Shown one piece after another: positions 1 through 10,911 of a stretch of DNA of 64,000 nt. Source of the DNA: Cliona cf. orientalis. Taxonomy: Eukaryota > Porifera > Demospongiae > Clionaida > Clionaidae. A program made the translations under genes and the position numbers. The DNA is taken from the NCBI GenBank assembly GCA_963930775.1, contig OZ005692.1:5132135-5196134 (forward strand), read 5' to 3'. The stretch's first letter is position 1. The number at the start of each line of letters is the position of its first letter. A model generated the notes under the pieces. It had not been told where the DNA came from. It did no database searches and was given only the letters and a program-made list of their open reading frames with translations.

Positions 1-200
1 TGATGTTAGTTGAAGGTAGGTCAATTTGGCCAGGGTATACAACACCTGCTGTCATTATGATGATCACGTAAATACAGGTATGACATTGTGGCAGGTTTCA
101 GTGTATAAAAGAAATCTGGAAAAAAAACTCAGGTATATTTAAACAAGTATTATGATTGCTACTAGCATCATAATTTTACCAATCTCTACATGTACTGTAG

Positions 201-376
201 CTGGCGAGGACTTTGTAGCAATTATTCAAGCCCTCTGGATTGACTCAGGTATATAAAATTTAATAGAATAATCATGTGTCTCATAAATGACTATCTTTTC
301 TTAATCAGGCTTGAAGTATAAACCTTGGATTGAGGCACTGCATCCAACACCAATCTTGATGTGTTGGTCACTACAG
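201..376 (+). other. two exon-like segments of an unidentified gene
   Basis: Segments 201-248 and 309-376 are each bounded by AG on the left and GT on the right. They join in a compatible phase (phase 1 across the intron), giving about 38 residues beginning GEDFVAIIQALWIDSG. No family is recognised with confidence; the first segment faintly recalls the start of a BAH domain, but the second does not support that. No further in-frame exon was found downstream, where CT microsatellites begin, so this may be the edge of a gene lying left of the window or a chance pair. Confidence 0.25.
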
Positions 377-424
377 GTAGATATTGCAACTAGTTACATA
401 TTGCATACAGACCTTCCATTCATA

Positions 425-482
425 CACTCTCTCTCTTACCCCACCATCCTCTCTCTTTCTCGTTTCACTCTCGCTCATTCAC

Positions 483-554
<72 letters not shown>

Positions 555-593
555 TTCCCTCTATCTCCCTCATTTCACTCTCGCTTATTTCAC

Positions 594-645
<52 letters not shown>
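425..645. repeat. (CT)n microsatellite, two blocks
   Basis: Two nearly pure CT blocks, about 487-548 and 598-642, are separated by an imperfect CT-rich spacer. Long Ser/Leu frames across them are artefacts of the dinucleotide. Confidence 0.95.
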
Positions 646-648
<3 letters not shown>

Positions 649-1517
649 GTCATTTTGCAGATCTGATGAGCAAATGCCATCTCAGTGGACATTCTATTGT
701 TGTTTTGGTGTATTTTGGCCGTTTAACCATTTATGGCTATATGCTATATATATACATGATTATTATATCATAGTGACGCCATTGATCAAGTGCGTATATA
801 TAGCGCTGGCAGTACAGCTCGCTAGTGCGGTTAATATACATTCCTCATGGCTAGCTCGCTAACCGCACGCGCATAGGATGCATTACGTAATTGCATTTAT
901 GCGCGCGCGCGCAAATCTCGACGCGTATAAGCTTTGGTATACATCTGGTATAGAGCGTTATTCGCCCTAGTATAAGACCGAATAAGTTGAATGTATATCA
1001 CATGGATAAGCGCGCTTATACGGCCAAGGCTTAAACGATATCCTTAAGCCCGAATACGCACATATAAGCAACCGACCTACAGAGGTATAAGCCCAGCGGA
1101 AACCAGTCTTAATCTAATGATATAATACAGTTTTAAGCCAGTAATAAGGCTGCGTATACTCATCGTTTTTTACAGTGCCAGTGTGCACCCTTAGGCTCAA
1201 AGAAGATCTGCAGTGCTATTACAAATAGTACAATTATTACAGTCTTTATAACAACATCCAGGTGGTGACAATAGAGTAGCTATAGGGTAACTTATCTTCA
1301 TCATAAATTATTTGTGAGCGCAAGGTTGCGCTGAAAGGCTTTCCGCGGCGCCCGGAGCCAACGTCCTGGGGGCGGAGCGTTGGTGCTACTACAGCACGCG
1401 GGTAGAAGCTCCGGGGGGAGAAAATATCCTTAGACCGCTGGCTCCGGGGGAGGAAATTTTACCCGGAGCCCCGTTCCTATGACACCGGTACCGGCACTCA
1501 GTCTGTAGACACAGCGT
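646..1517. other. no gene seen; AT/CpG-mixed tract with TATAAGC-like words
   Basis: No coding region, RNA gene or complete mobile element is recognised. From about 930 to 1160 the word GTATAAGC and its relatives (TATAAGAC, GGATAAGC, TTAAGCC) recur roughly every 20-40 bp. From 1330 to 1480 the sequence is GC-rich with repeated CTCCGGGGG-like words. Either could be degraded transposon end sequence. Confidence 0.4.
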
Positions 1518-2592
1518 TATTTATTAATAATAATAATAATAATAATAATTTTAATGACAATAAAGGCCAGGAAGCCTATTAGTCACATTGAATATCATAG
1601 TACAATTACTTATACAAGTTATAGTGATGAAACAATACTTCTGCGATGTTCAAAAGCACATGACACATATTTGCTAAAAATGTATGTTAGATGCGTATCA
1701 GTTGCTGCTGATTCAGAGATGAATCTCCATTTGTCCACGTTGTTTAGGTGGGGGAAGGCAGGGTTGAGGAGTGAGCAATAATTAAGAAGTGCACTTTTCT
1801 CTTGCGTTGTGTCGTACAGGCTACAGTCAAAAAGGAAATGACATTCATCTTCCACTAGGCTGTTTTGGCAGAACCAACAGTAGCGTTCCTCAGCTGGGAT
1901 TGGTGTTGGCAGGTTATATCTACCAATTTCGATCCTAAGGGGATGTGTGCTTGTTCTTAGTCTTGCGACGGGTACTCTCATATGTGGTGGTAGATCTAGA
2001 TAGCTCTCACTTTTGAATTCTTTTTTGATTAGTTTGTAGGTCCCTGTTATCTCTCTGAGATCGGATTGCCAATTTTGTTTGTACTGGTCTGTGAGTCTCT
2101 CTGCTAGTTCCGTACATATCTGTTGGGGGTCCACAATAGCTGGGTTCAACCAGACATAGGAGAGGCCTGTACTGTCCAGGATTTGTTTGATAAAGTTTGC
2201 CCATGGGAGTGAGCTATTTGTGGCCAGACTGCAAGCATCTTTCACTAGTGGTGAGACGGTCCAGTCGCTGTGGACTCTCAGCCAAAACTTGATCATTTGC
2301 ACTTTACGTCTTATCACAAGAGGATATCGACCCAGTTCGCCATAGCATGCCAGGTTTGTTGTGGTTCTTGGAAGACCTAGTGCAAACTTGCAGAATTTTC
2401 TATGTATGATCTCCAGTTCTTCAGCATGTGCATGTCCCCAGATTTCGCTGCCATACTCTGCAACCGGCTTGACAAGGGTATCGAACAAGTGACAAAGTAG
2501 GCTTGGTTTTGGAAATGACAGTTTGGAGGCTCCCCGCATTAGTGCGAAAAGGGCCTTACTGGTTTGATTAGCCAATGTGGTAATTATTATAG
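1518..2592 (-). mobile_element. 5'-truncated non-LTR retrotransposon (LINE), 3' part
   Basis: Minus-strand frame ending at 1619 encodes the region downstream of a LINE reverse transcriptase. The segment LVKPVAEYGSEIWG is the conserved post-RT block, followed by FCKFALGLPRTT and a C-terminal zinc-knuckle-like CWFCQ...DECHFLFDC. The stop is followed by a short 3' UTR and an (ATT)n tail at 1518-1548, typical of CR1/L2-type elements. LINE coding similarity stops near 2590, inside the thumb region, so the endonuclease and RT palm are missing and the copy is dead. No in-frame stop is seen in the retained ~320 codons. Confidence 0.85.
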
Positions 2593-2631
2593 CTATTATA
2601 TCACAAGATTCACCAGAAATTGCAGACGCGC

Positions 2632-2795
2632 TCGCGGCACATAAAATCGCCCTTGTGTTTGTTAGCATAAAGAGACTCTGAGTCTAGTCAGTAGGATCCA
2701 TTGCGCATGCTCAGCCCCGCCCACCTCGTTATTTAGAGCCGCGAGTTCGCGGCACATAAAGTCACCCTTGTGTTTGTTTGATATCATAAAGGGAA
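2632..2795 (+). repeat. pair of ~50-bp direct repeats
   Basis: CGCGGCACATAAARTCRCCC plus CTTGTGTTTGTT occurs at about 2632-2682 and again at 2749-2795, separated by about 65 bp. They lie between two LINE fragments in opposite orientation. They could be a tandem duplication or two ends of a small element. The following 2796-2924 carries GCGTAAAATnTTCCC-like words related to those in the composite element at 4436-11063. Confidence 0.6.
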
Positions 2796-2924
2796 GCTTT
2801 TACGCCACTCAAATGGTTGGCGTATAATCTTCCCTTTATAATGTTCAAACATAAGGGCAGATATGCGCCAAAATACCTTGCGTAAAATGTCCCCGTTATG
2901 TACAAAACGGAGAGCGTGGCGTAA

Positions 2925-4435
2925 AACCTATCTCTATCCTCCCCATTATTAGTAAGATTTTGGAACGTCATGTTGCCGATATTATTATGGATCACTTGGA
3001 AGAAGTGGCCCCCATCTCATCAAATCAGTGGGGTTTTATGCCTGGACGCTCTACTACATCGGCACTACTCTCCATCTCACACAATTGTTTGCAGGCCCTG
3101 GACTCAGGATGTGAAGTATGTACGATTTTTTTCGATATTCGTAAGGCCTTTGACTCTGTGCCGCACAGAGCTTTAATGGAAAAAATGCGAAAGATAGGTC
3201 TACATGACCACCTGCTGAGTTGGCTGCACAGCTACTTATCAAACAGGTCTCAAGTTGTTGCTGTCGATGGAGAATCGTCTGACGAACTCTCTGTTTTATC
3301 TGGAGTACCCCAGGGGTCGGTTCTTGGGCCTCTGCTTTTCCTGGTCTATATTAATGATGTAACTAGCCAGATCTCAGCAGGCAGTAATATTGTCCTTTTT
3401 GCTGATGATATAGCGCTATACAGAGTGATCACTTCACCTGTTGACTACATGCAACTTCAGTCAGACATAGATTCTATAGCTAACTGGACAGAGGTATATC
3501 ACCTTACCTTACATTCTGGGAAATGTTGTGCCATGTTGTTTACCAGGAAACACGCAACTTCTTACCACCCACTGATGCTCAAAGACATTCAGCTCAATTA
3601 TGTTGATCAGTACAAGTATCTTGGCCTCATTTTTTGTCCCAGCTTCTCGTGGTCAAATCACATTGGCCTTATTGTCAACAAAGTGAGAAGATTGACTGGC
3701 TTGCTATACAGAAGATTTTATAAGCACTCAAATTCTCGAACTCTCCTAAAACTATATGGTTCATTCATTCGCCCACATTTGGAATATGCATCTGTCGTAT
3801 GGTCTCCGTATCTTACTAAGGACATATCTATGATTGAAAAAGCTCAGTACTTTGCTCTTAAGGTTTGCTTGAAGGACTGGTCGTTGAACTATGAGGAAGC
3901 ACTGGACCTAGCACATATTCCACCTCTGATTGCTCGACGTGATCGTGCGGCCCTATGTTACATGTATAATATTGTGCACAATAATATGGACTTTGAAAAT
4001 GCACCAATAGAACCAAGACCAATCTCAAGGTTGACAAGGTACAGTAACAGTCCATAGGCGTAGGAACCGGGGGGGGCCATGGGGGCCATGGCCCCCCCAA
4101 CCATCTGGCCAGAGAGCCCAAGATATGGCCTATCATTGTATCAACAGATACTTCAGCAAAGGCACAGTCCTATTAAACTGAGTCAACATATGAAATTTCA
4201 TAAATAAACAGCTAAAGAGTGTGCTCTGCTTGACTTACTGTTCGTTCTACAGCCAGAAAACCTCTTGCCTCGCTGTCACACAGCCTCGTCGATGTAAAGT
4301 GGGCGTGGTTTGAACAAAGTGTGGGCGTGGTCAAAAGGTTCGCGCGCAGGTATTGTTTGGCCCCCCTAACCTCAAATATGTTCCTACGCCTATGCCTGAG
4401 TCATCAACTCCGTCAGCCATACTGCCACACAAATG
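2925..4435 (+). mobile_element. LINE B, RT-bearing part, split by later insertions
   Basis: A 5'-truncated LINE enters in the RT fingers (PISILPIISKILERHV from about 2925). It keeps the palm motifs FFDIRKAFDSVPH, SGVPQGSVLGPLLF and the catalytic LFADD, and the thumb HLEYASVVWSPYL, up to about 4050. The frame is interrupted by a 342-bp MITE (4053-4394), resumes for 41 bp, then is cut by the composite element at 4436. The C-terminus reappears at 11075-11250. Related to, but a different family from, the LINE fragment at 5810-7120. Inactive: no 5' half. Confidence 0.85.
4053..4394. mobile_element. MITE inserted in LINE B
   Basis: Bounded by inverted termini CATAGGCGTAGGAAC and GTTCCTACGCCTATG. 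The interior is GC-rich with a palindromic GGGGGGGCCATGGGGGCCATGG stretch near the left end. The LINE B reading frame continues on the far side (LSHQLRQPYCHTN), confirming insertion into the LINE. A clean target duplication is not visible. Confidence 0.8.
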
Positions 4436-5809
4436 GTCCTACAGATGTTTACGTAAAAGTAGGAAAATTGCCATGATTCTATCATGGGAAGATTTTACGT
4501 GACTTCTCCCTTGGGTTAATCATGGGGAGATTTTACGTGACTTCTGCCATGATCTAATCACGGGAGGATTTTACGTCACATGTAAAGTATTCCCAATGTT
4601 TACATTCGTTCACTTTATATGGGAAGATTTTACGTAAGGTCAAAGTTCTTACGTAAAATCTTCCCATGTAATACTGACTTACCAACACAATAATCAGGGG
4701 GTGCTTTATGTGTGACCTCTGACCTCACGTAAAATCTCCCCAGATATATACAATGTATAGGTATGTGGGCTGATAATACTGCAACAACCCACTGCTCATA
4801 CAGATGGACTTTAACCTCACGTAAAACCTTCCCAGATATAAACAATGAATGTATTGTGGGATGACATTAATGCCAGCAAAAGTTATGCTGTAAGTAAAAG
4901 CGGCCACATGTAGGCTGCCCTTTGACCCCAGGAAGATATTAAATATACACACCGTAAACTCATCGGGCACATTGATATTAATTTCAAGGTTACAAACGCA
5001 ACAATGATCCGACTTACGGGAGCCAAATAAAGTCATGAGCATGATAATTGCATACCTGAGTAGGAATTTAGTTGTCGCGGTGTCAGAGGGAATGGATTTG
5101 TAGAAGTACGAGGTATTCTAGCTTTATCCCCAGTGGCGTGTCCAGGATTTGAAGGAGGGAGGTGCTAAGCCAATCGCGCGCGAAGCGCGCGCGCGCAAAA
5201 TTTTAAGCCACGCCCCCAAAACGTTGACCACGCCCCTCGCTAACGCGTTCTTGAAGATATCTGGCTGACAAAGAAGGCTGTTTTGGCCAAGTAGCGACAA
5301 GAAAGAGTTGTTTAGAGAGCGAATTGTAGAGGCCAGTAAGTTTATTGTTGGTTCTGGCTACCAATTGTCAATTATCAGCATAAATAGTTGCCACTGAGCT
5401 ACTGATCTGACTGTTGTTCCAGAGCTGAGGGGGGTGCTCGAGCACCCTGAGCCCCCCCTTGGACACGCCACTGATCCCATGGGTCCGGAGTGGGTTCAGC
5501 TGAGTGGGTCGGACCGGAGTTGATCTCGAAACGATCGATGATCATGCTCGTCTTTACATTAATCAAAATTAATGTTTAACCAGCTCAGCAAATATTGATA
5601 GATTTACTGCACACGCGCACTTGGCAAAGCTGTAGCCCGCGCGCATCTACTACGGTGCATCTCTGCACATTGATCAGCCCCACCCCCGTCAGAAACATTC
5701 AGAAATCTGATTGGTTGGTTGGTTAAGCGGGAGCGGGATTCTTCCATTTGCATAGTCTGAAAGTGTTTCAGGTTAGCTAGCTATGGCTATTAGCAAGTTC
5801 AGTGTGCGG
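4436..5809 (+). repeat. left arm of the composite element
   Basis: Reads as the reverse complement of 7519-8156 followed by 10442-11063. It contains at least seven copies of a GGGAAGATTTTACGT word in both orientations (4490-4850), a probable subterminal protein-binding or folding array. It is interrupted by the MITE at 5131-5473. The outer 400 bp pair with 10680-11063, the inner ~650 bp with 7519-8156. Confidence 0.9.
5131..5473. mobile_element. MITE with 5-bp target duplication in the left arm
   Basis: Termini CAGTGGCGTGTCCAG and TTGGACACGCCACTG are inverted. The 5-bp duplication ATCCC flanks the element (5126-5130 and 5474-5478). The uninterrupted target can be read in the opposite arm near 7848-7860, proving that this element arrived after the arms existed. 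The interior holds a CGCGCGAAGCGCGCGCGCG stretch near 5186. No coding capacity. Confidence 0.9.
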
Positions 5810-7120
5810 TTACTACTTTCAGAGCAAACTTCTGGACACTTTCAATTGCTTTCTTGTCTTTCACCAAATGAGGGTCCCATACTTGACATGCATACTCCAT
5901 GTGGGGTCTAACTAGGGACAGATACAGCTGTTTCAATGAACTCTGCGAGGTCTGCCCATAAAACCTCCTGTAGAGGAGACCCAGTACACGGCGTGCCTTA
6001 GTGCAAATGTTGCCAACATGAGAAGACCAAGATAGATCGCTTATAAGCAGCACACCCAAGTATTTATAGCTGTTGACTCGCTCCAGTTCATTCCCAAGCA
6101 ATTCCAAGGACTTTTCTGGAAGTGTGGGTGACCTCTTACGAGAGATAATCATATACTTGCATTTCATTGGGTGGAGATAAAGGTAGTTATTAGTTGACCA
6201 TTGCTCAATGGAACTCACCATCTCTTGCAGTACAGTATAGTCTTCTGCGGAAGAAATTACATGATACAGCAGAACATCATCAGCAAAGAGATTCACATAG
6301 CCAGATACAGCACTTGGGAGATCGTTAATATAAAGAAGAAATAAGAGAGGACCGAGCACCGAACCCTGGGGTACTCCAGAAACAACAGGTAGTGGATCAG
6401 ATGTTTCACCACCAACAACAACTGTTTGACTCCTGTAAGAGAGATAGCTAATCCTGCAGCCAGCAAAGGATGGTATGATCTAGCTCAAGACCTGTAAGCT
6501 TAGCCATTAGTGGCTGGTGAGGTACGGTATCAAAGGCCTTCCGGTAATCAAAGAATACTGCACATATCTCTTTACCTTCTTCCATCATCTTCAGCCAGTC
6601 ATCAACACACTTTATAAGAGCTGTCACTGTTGATCTTCCCTCTGTAAATCCCCACTGAGAGTCAGAAAAAATAAGACAAGACCGTAGGTGTTGGGTGATC
6701 AGGCTGTGGAAGTGTGTTTCAAGTAATTTACTCAAAAGAGGAAGCAACGATATCGGCCGGTAGTTAGAAGGAGAAGATACATCTGAGGCTTTTGGAATTG
6801 GTTCTATTGCAGATTTCTTCCACATCATAGGTACCCTACATTTGGAGATAGAAAGGTTGAAGAGTTTAGTCACAGAAGTGGTAATACTCGTTGCAGTGGA
6901 TTCAGTTCAGCATTCTGGCCGATAGTCCATCAGGACCACTGGCTTTGGTAATATCCAAGGATGAAAGAAGATCAAAAACTTCTTCTTCAGTGCAAAGATG
7001 TTCTTCCGAGCACTCGAAATTATGCAAGCTATGCGATGTATAATAGGTGGGTGTGAAGTATATTGAAACATGAATGAAAAAAGGTGTTGTGATGTGCTGG
7101 AGTTTGTCCACATGTTCTTT
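5810..7120 (-). pseudogene. LINE C fragment (RT domain), core of the composite element
   Basis: On the minus strand the fragment runs from a pre-RT segment (TEEEVFDLLSSLDITKASGP, near 7000) through RT blocks NYRPISLLPLLSKLLE, FFDYRKAFDTVPH, GVPQGSVLGPLLF and LFADDVLLY to the post-RT HMEYACQVWDPHL. It stops abruptly where the arm begins (5809). Two frameshifts break it, near 6900 (after ARMLN) and near 6448 (after CWLQ). It lacks both the 5' endonuclease and the 3' end, so it was carried as a fragment, not by its own retrotransposition. It may be sequence captured by the composite element. Confidence 0.85.
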
Positions 7121-7460
7121 TAAGAACAATTATTCGTGGACTTATCCAGAAGAAGTGAAGAGACCTATTGTCCACTTGCCTCACTTTTGCAGTCAGGCAA
7201 GCAGTCTTCTTTCTCCTGTTGCCAATTTGACAACGACTTTGCCGGCAAATACAAGTTCAGCTGCCACAAACAAAATCACTGCAGTGGAATCCCTTCCCCC
7301 TACTGTTTGTACAGCATCATCTGTGTATATAGGAAGCAGAAGCACTGATCTCCACTCTCCAGTACCACCAATCTACACCATCAAGAATTTTCCCCTCATT
7401 CTAGCCCTGCTAAGTCTCCTTTTGCTTATAGTAGTGATGCTTCTATTCTTCCACAAATAA
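7074..7460 (+). CDS. ORF with Ser/Thr-rich stalk and C-terminal membrane segment, inside an inverted repeat
   Basis: An open frame of about 108 codons (roughly 7137-7460) encodes a Ser/Thr/Pro-rich stretch followed by FPLILALLSLLLLIVVMLLF, a strong single transmembrane helix, and a short FHK tail. The stretch is flanked by ~50-bp inverted repeats (7084-7135 and 7455-7505), one of which overlaps the start of LINE C. The coding direction is opposite to LINE C. It resembles the membrane-proximal end of a type I receptor. I infer a captured exon or a small gene, but no homologue is recognised. A credible start codon within the loop is missing, so it is probably only a fragment. Confidence 0.4.
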   Translation: MKKGVVMCWSLSTCSFKNNYSWTYPEEVKRPIVHLPHFCSQASSLLSPVANLTTTLPANTSSAATNKITAVESLPPTVCTASSVYIGSRSTDLHSPVPPIYTIKNFPLILALLSLLLLIVVMLLFFHK

Positions 7461-8598
7461 TTGTTCTTAAAAGAACATGTGGACAAACTCCAGCACATCA
7501 CAACCAAGACTAGCATTCGCACACTGAACTTGCTAATAGCCATAGCTAGCTAACCTGAAACACTTTCAGACTATGCAAATGGAAGAATCCCGCTCCCGCT
7601 TAACCAACCAACCAATCAGATTTCTGAATGTTTCTGACGGGGGTGGGGCTGATCAATGTGCAGAGATGCACCGTAGTAGATGCGCGCGGGCTACAGCTTT
7701 GCCAAGTGCGCGTGTGCAGTAAATCTATCAATATTTGCTGAGCTGGTTAAACATTAATTTTGATTAATGTAAAGACGAGCACGATCGTCGATCGTTTCGA
7801 GATCAACTCCGGTCCAACCCACTCAGCTGAACCCACTCCGGACCCATGGGAAAAAGCTAGAATACCTCGTACTTCTACAAATCCATTCCCTCTGACACCG
7901 CAACAACTAAATTCCTACTCAGGTATGCAATTATCATGCTCATGACTTTATTTGGCTCCCGTAAGTCGGATCATTGTTGCGTTTGTAACCTTGAAATTAA
8001 TATCAATGTGCCCGATGAGTTTACGGTGTGTATATTTAATATCTTCCTGGGGTCAAAGGGCAGCCTACATGTGGCCGCTTTTACTTACAGCATAACTTTT
8101 GCTGGCATTAATGTCATCCCACAATACATTCATTGTTTATATCTGGGAAGGTTTTAGCGTAAGCTGCCAATTATCGACCCGCTTATTTCCACCGCGTGTG
8201 CCGTCTCGTAGGAACGATTCCTGGAGTTCTAACTTGCACCATCGGATTCCTCGCTATTTTCTGGTCCGGTTCCGCTAATATTGTATGGAAAATTCTCTAA
8301 GCGCTTCGAGCGCTGACGCGGACAACAGTTTTTCGCGGAAATCAATTATCGCCACCGCGTACGTATTATCGCCACCCCATATATAGTAATACGCCAATTA
8401 TCGACATCGCGAACTTTAGTCGATAATAGCTGCGACACTGATGGTGCCAAAATTAGTGCACTTTACCAGATTATGTCTGAACATATTCTTTCCACCTCCA
8501 GCACAAAAAAATTCCAAAAAAATTATTCAAAACCATGCAAGGATTTTTTGTTTAATGCTGCATCCGAAGTCAGTAATACGTAAATAGTATTATAATGA

Positions 8599-10168
8599 TC
8601 ATACACAACAAAAAGGGCACAATAATAATTCTTCTCCATTGGCATCTGTAGAAATATCATATGAAATGCAGTCTTCATGGAGCCATCTTCCACACACACA
8701 TTCAACCCACTCCAAGCCTGTGCCTTCTAGAATATCTTCAGAATACGTTCGGAAGCATACACAGCACTCGTTAGTGTCGATCTCATCACTTGTAGTTGCA
8801 CCACTGGAGGTAGAAGCTCTTGACGTTGACGGTTGATTCTTAGAGGATTCGGATGCTATTCTTGCCTTCTTTTTTGGTACAGGAGCCGAAGTCGAAGCCA
8901 CCCTCTTCTTCTTGGATCTCATTTCTCTCTTTTTTGCCAATTCCTCTGCCTTTTTTTGCTTTTTCAGCTGCCTTCTTTTCCCGTTCTTCAGCCCTTTTCT
9001 TCATTGCTACTTCTCTCTCCTGTTTCTTTTGTTCTCGCTCTATCTTTCGCTTCTCCTTCTCTTCTTGTTCTTTCTTTTTTTGCTCCTCTCGCTCCTTGAG
9101 AATGGTGACACACTGCGCACTAGTAAGAACTCTTGCACCAGATACTCTTTGTGCTGAGGCAGCAGGCTTAGCCTTTGGTGTTGCAGCCACATATTGTACC
9201 AAATACTTAGAAGTATACTTCAGCTCACCAGTACCCGGTGGTTGATTTGATGATCCAGGTGTGCTAGAGCCAGAAGAGGTGATTGATCCGCCAGAGCCAG
9301 GGGTGCGGGGTGGTGCGGCAGAGCCAGAAGAGGTGAGTGATCTAGAGGCAGGGGTGCAGGGTGGTGCGCCGGAGCCAGAAGAGGTGAGTGATCCGCCAGA
9401 GCCAGGGGTGCGGGGTGGTGCGCCAGAGCCAGAAGAGGTGAGTGATCCGCCAGAGCCAGGGGTGCGGGGTGGTGCGGCAGAGCCAGGAGAGGTGAGTGAT
9501 CCAGAGGCAGGGGTGCGGGGTGGTGCGCCGGAGCCAGAAGAGGTGAGTGATCCGCCAGAGCCAGGGGTGCGGGGTGGTGCGGCAGAGCCAGGAGAGGTGA
9601 GTGATCCAGAGCCAGGGGTGCGGGGTGGTGCGGCAGAGCCAGGAGAGGTGAGTGATCCGCCAGAGCCAGCTCGAAGTACTGCTTCATCTTCTCAGGTGTC
9701 AAACAGTCCATCCGCACATTAGCTGTGGGATCACCCTTTCTCAACGGCAGATGAGATTGTCTTTCCATGAATCTTCTGTACCATCCATCACTTATCTTCC
9801 TGTGTTTCAAAACATTCTTTTCACGAGCCACATTTTCCGCTATCCACTTAATATCTCTCCTCGATTTTCCATATCCAGCTTTTGCTACATCCACTAAAAG
9901 GCCAGCTAGTTCAACTTCCTCGGCGTTTGTTAAATACGGTACAGGTCCAGGGTTTGTGCCATGTTTCACATTTCCAGCAACTCGGTCCCTTAGACGGTAG
10001 ATCAAACAGTCTAGCAGCACGCTTCACAGGCATACCACGTTCAACTTCCTCCATCGCAGACACCATAGCGTCATTTGATCACTGCTTACGTTTTATTTTT
10101 TTGGTAGGAGTGCGAAGAACAGCAGGAGCTGATTTTGAGCGTGGTCTACCGCGTTTTCGGGGAGCCAT
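8599..10168 (-). pseudogene. CENP-B/pogo-type DNA-binding protein without DDE domain, broken
   Basis: From ATG at 10168 the order is: a basic AT-hook-like start (PRKRGRPRSKS); a Psq-type helix-turn-helix (SNDAMVSAMEEVERGMPVKR); a CENP-B helix-turn-helix (AGYGKSRRDIKWIAENVARE ... WYRRFMERQ); a repeat tract (9255-9668); a Lys/Glu-rich coiled coil; and a C-terminal PHD-like Cys/His cluster (CCVCF ... CVCGRWLHEDC ... CPFC) ending at 8599. The DDE catalytic domain expected after the CENP-B domain is absent, replaced by the repeat tract. Lesions are a TGA where the family has Trp (10079-10081), a frameshift near 9998 and a frameshift in an A7 run near 8960. The PHD-like tail is common on invertebrate pogo transposases. 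Non-functional as read. Confidence 0.8.
9255..9668 (-). repeat. coding minisatellite, about eight 51/54-bp units
   Basis: Units of 51 or 54 bp begin near 9272, 9333, 9384, 9438, 9492, 9543, 9597 and 9648 (GTGAGTGATC as anchor). All later spacings are multiples of three, so one reading frame is kept. On the minus strand the units encode either Ser/Gly/Pro-rich or Leu/His/Pro-rich 17-18-residue repeats. Which frame was used depends on the upstream frameshifts. Confidence 0.9.
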
Positions 10169-10443
10169 GATGAACTTATCGATCACATTTCTGTAAAATG
10201 ATAAAAATGAGAGAACGATAGCTTTATTGTTACTAATATTAGTTAAAATATGCCAAAATTTACCGAGATCAACACTGCAGAAAGGCTGGCTAGTTCCTTC
10301 GAGGATCAACACGCGGGTCGAGCGAAACGAAGGTCCGTAAATTTCCGTGCATGCCCGTTTATCCCTCCGTTCACGTTGGGGTCGATAATCGAGCCGCCCG
10401 GTGTCGATAATAGGTACGGGTCGATAATTGGCAGCTTACGCTA

Positions 10444-10911
10444 CGTGAGGTTAAAGTCCATCTGTATGAGCAGTGGGTTGTTGCAGTATTATCAGCCCAC
10501 ATACCTATACATTGTATATATCTGGGGAGATTTTACGTGAGGTCAGAGGTCACACATAAATCACCCCCTGATTATTGTGTTGGTAAGTCAGTATTACATG
10601 GGGAGATTTTACGTGAGGTCAGAGGTCACACATAAAGCACCCCCTGATTAATGGTAGTATTATATGGGAAGATTTTACGTGAGGTTAAAGTTCATCTGTA
10701 TGAGCAGTGTGTTGTTGCAGTATTATCAGCCCACATACCTATGCATTGTATATATCTGGGGAGATTTTACGTGAGGTCAGAGGTCACACATAAAGCACCC
10801 CCTGATTATTGTGTTGGTAAGTCAGTATTACATGGGAAGATTTTACGTAAGAACTTTGACCTTACGTAAAATCTTCCCATATAAAGTGAACGAATGTAAA
10901 CATTGGGAATA
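10444..10911 (+). repeat. 234-bp tandem duplication in the right arm
   Basis: The block starting CGTGAGGTTAAAGTCCATCT at 10444 recurs at 10678 (one mismatch in the first 20). It includes the GGTCAGAGGTCACACATAAA segment and the GGGGAGATTTTACGTGAGG word. The left arm has a single copy. Confidence 0.85.

Larger units (their letters stand above)
8157..10441 (-). mobile_element. pogo/Tigger-like DNA transposon with TA target duplication
   Basis: Terminal inverted repeats GCGTAAGCTGCCAATTATCG (then ACCCG) at 8157 and the complement ending at 10441 are flanked by the dinucleotide TA on both sides. The empty site is readable in the left arm near 4830. ATTATCG(A/C)C words recur in both subterminal regions (8340-8425 and 10380-10432), plausible transposase-binding sites. 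It encodes a degraded CENP-B-type DNA-binding protein on the minus strand. TA duplication and the CENP-B fold place it in the pogo branch of Tc1/mariner. Confidence 0.88.

Noticed and set aside
311..862. Long Ser/Leu-rich open frames on the plus strand
   Set aside because: They are translations of (CT)n microsatellites and do not start at a supported exon.
1554..1781. 75-codon plus-strand frame
   Set aside because: Antisense to the LINE A C-terminus and its 3' UTR.
8833..9245. Phe/Ser/Leu-rich hydrophobic frames on the plus strand
   Set aside because: They are the complement of a Lys/Glu-rich coiled-coil coding stretch.
9261..9722. 153-codon Glu/Pro/Gly-rich frame on the plus strand
   Set aside because: It is the opposite strand of the coding minisatellite in the pogo-like element; domains upstream and downstream read on the minus strand.
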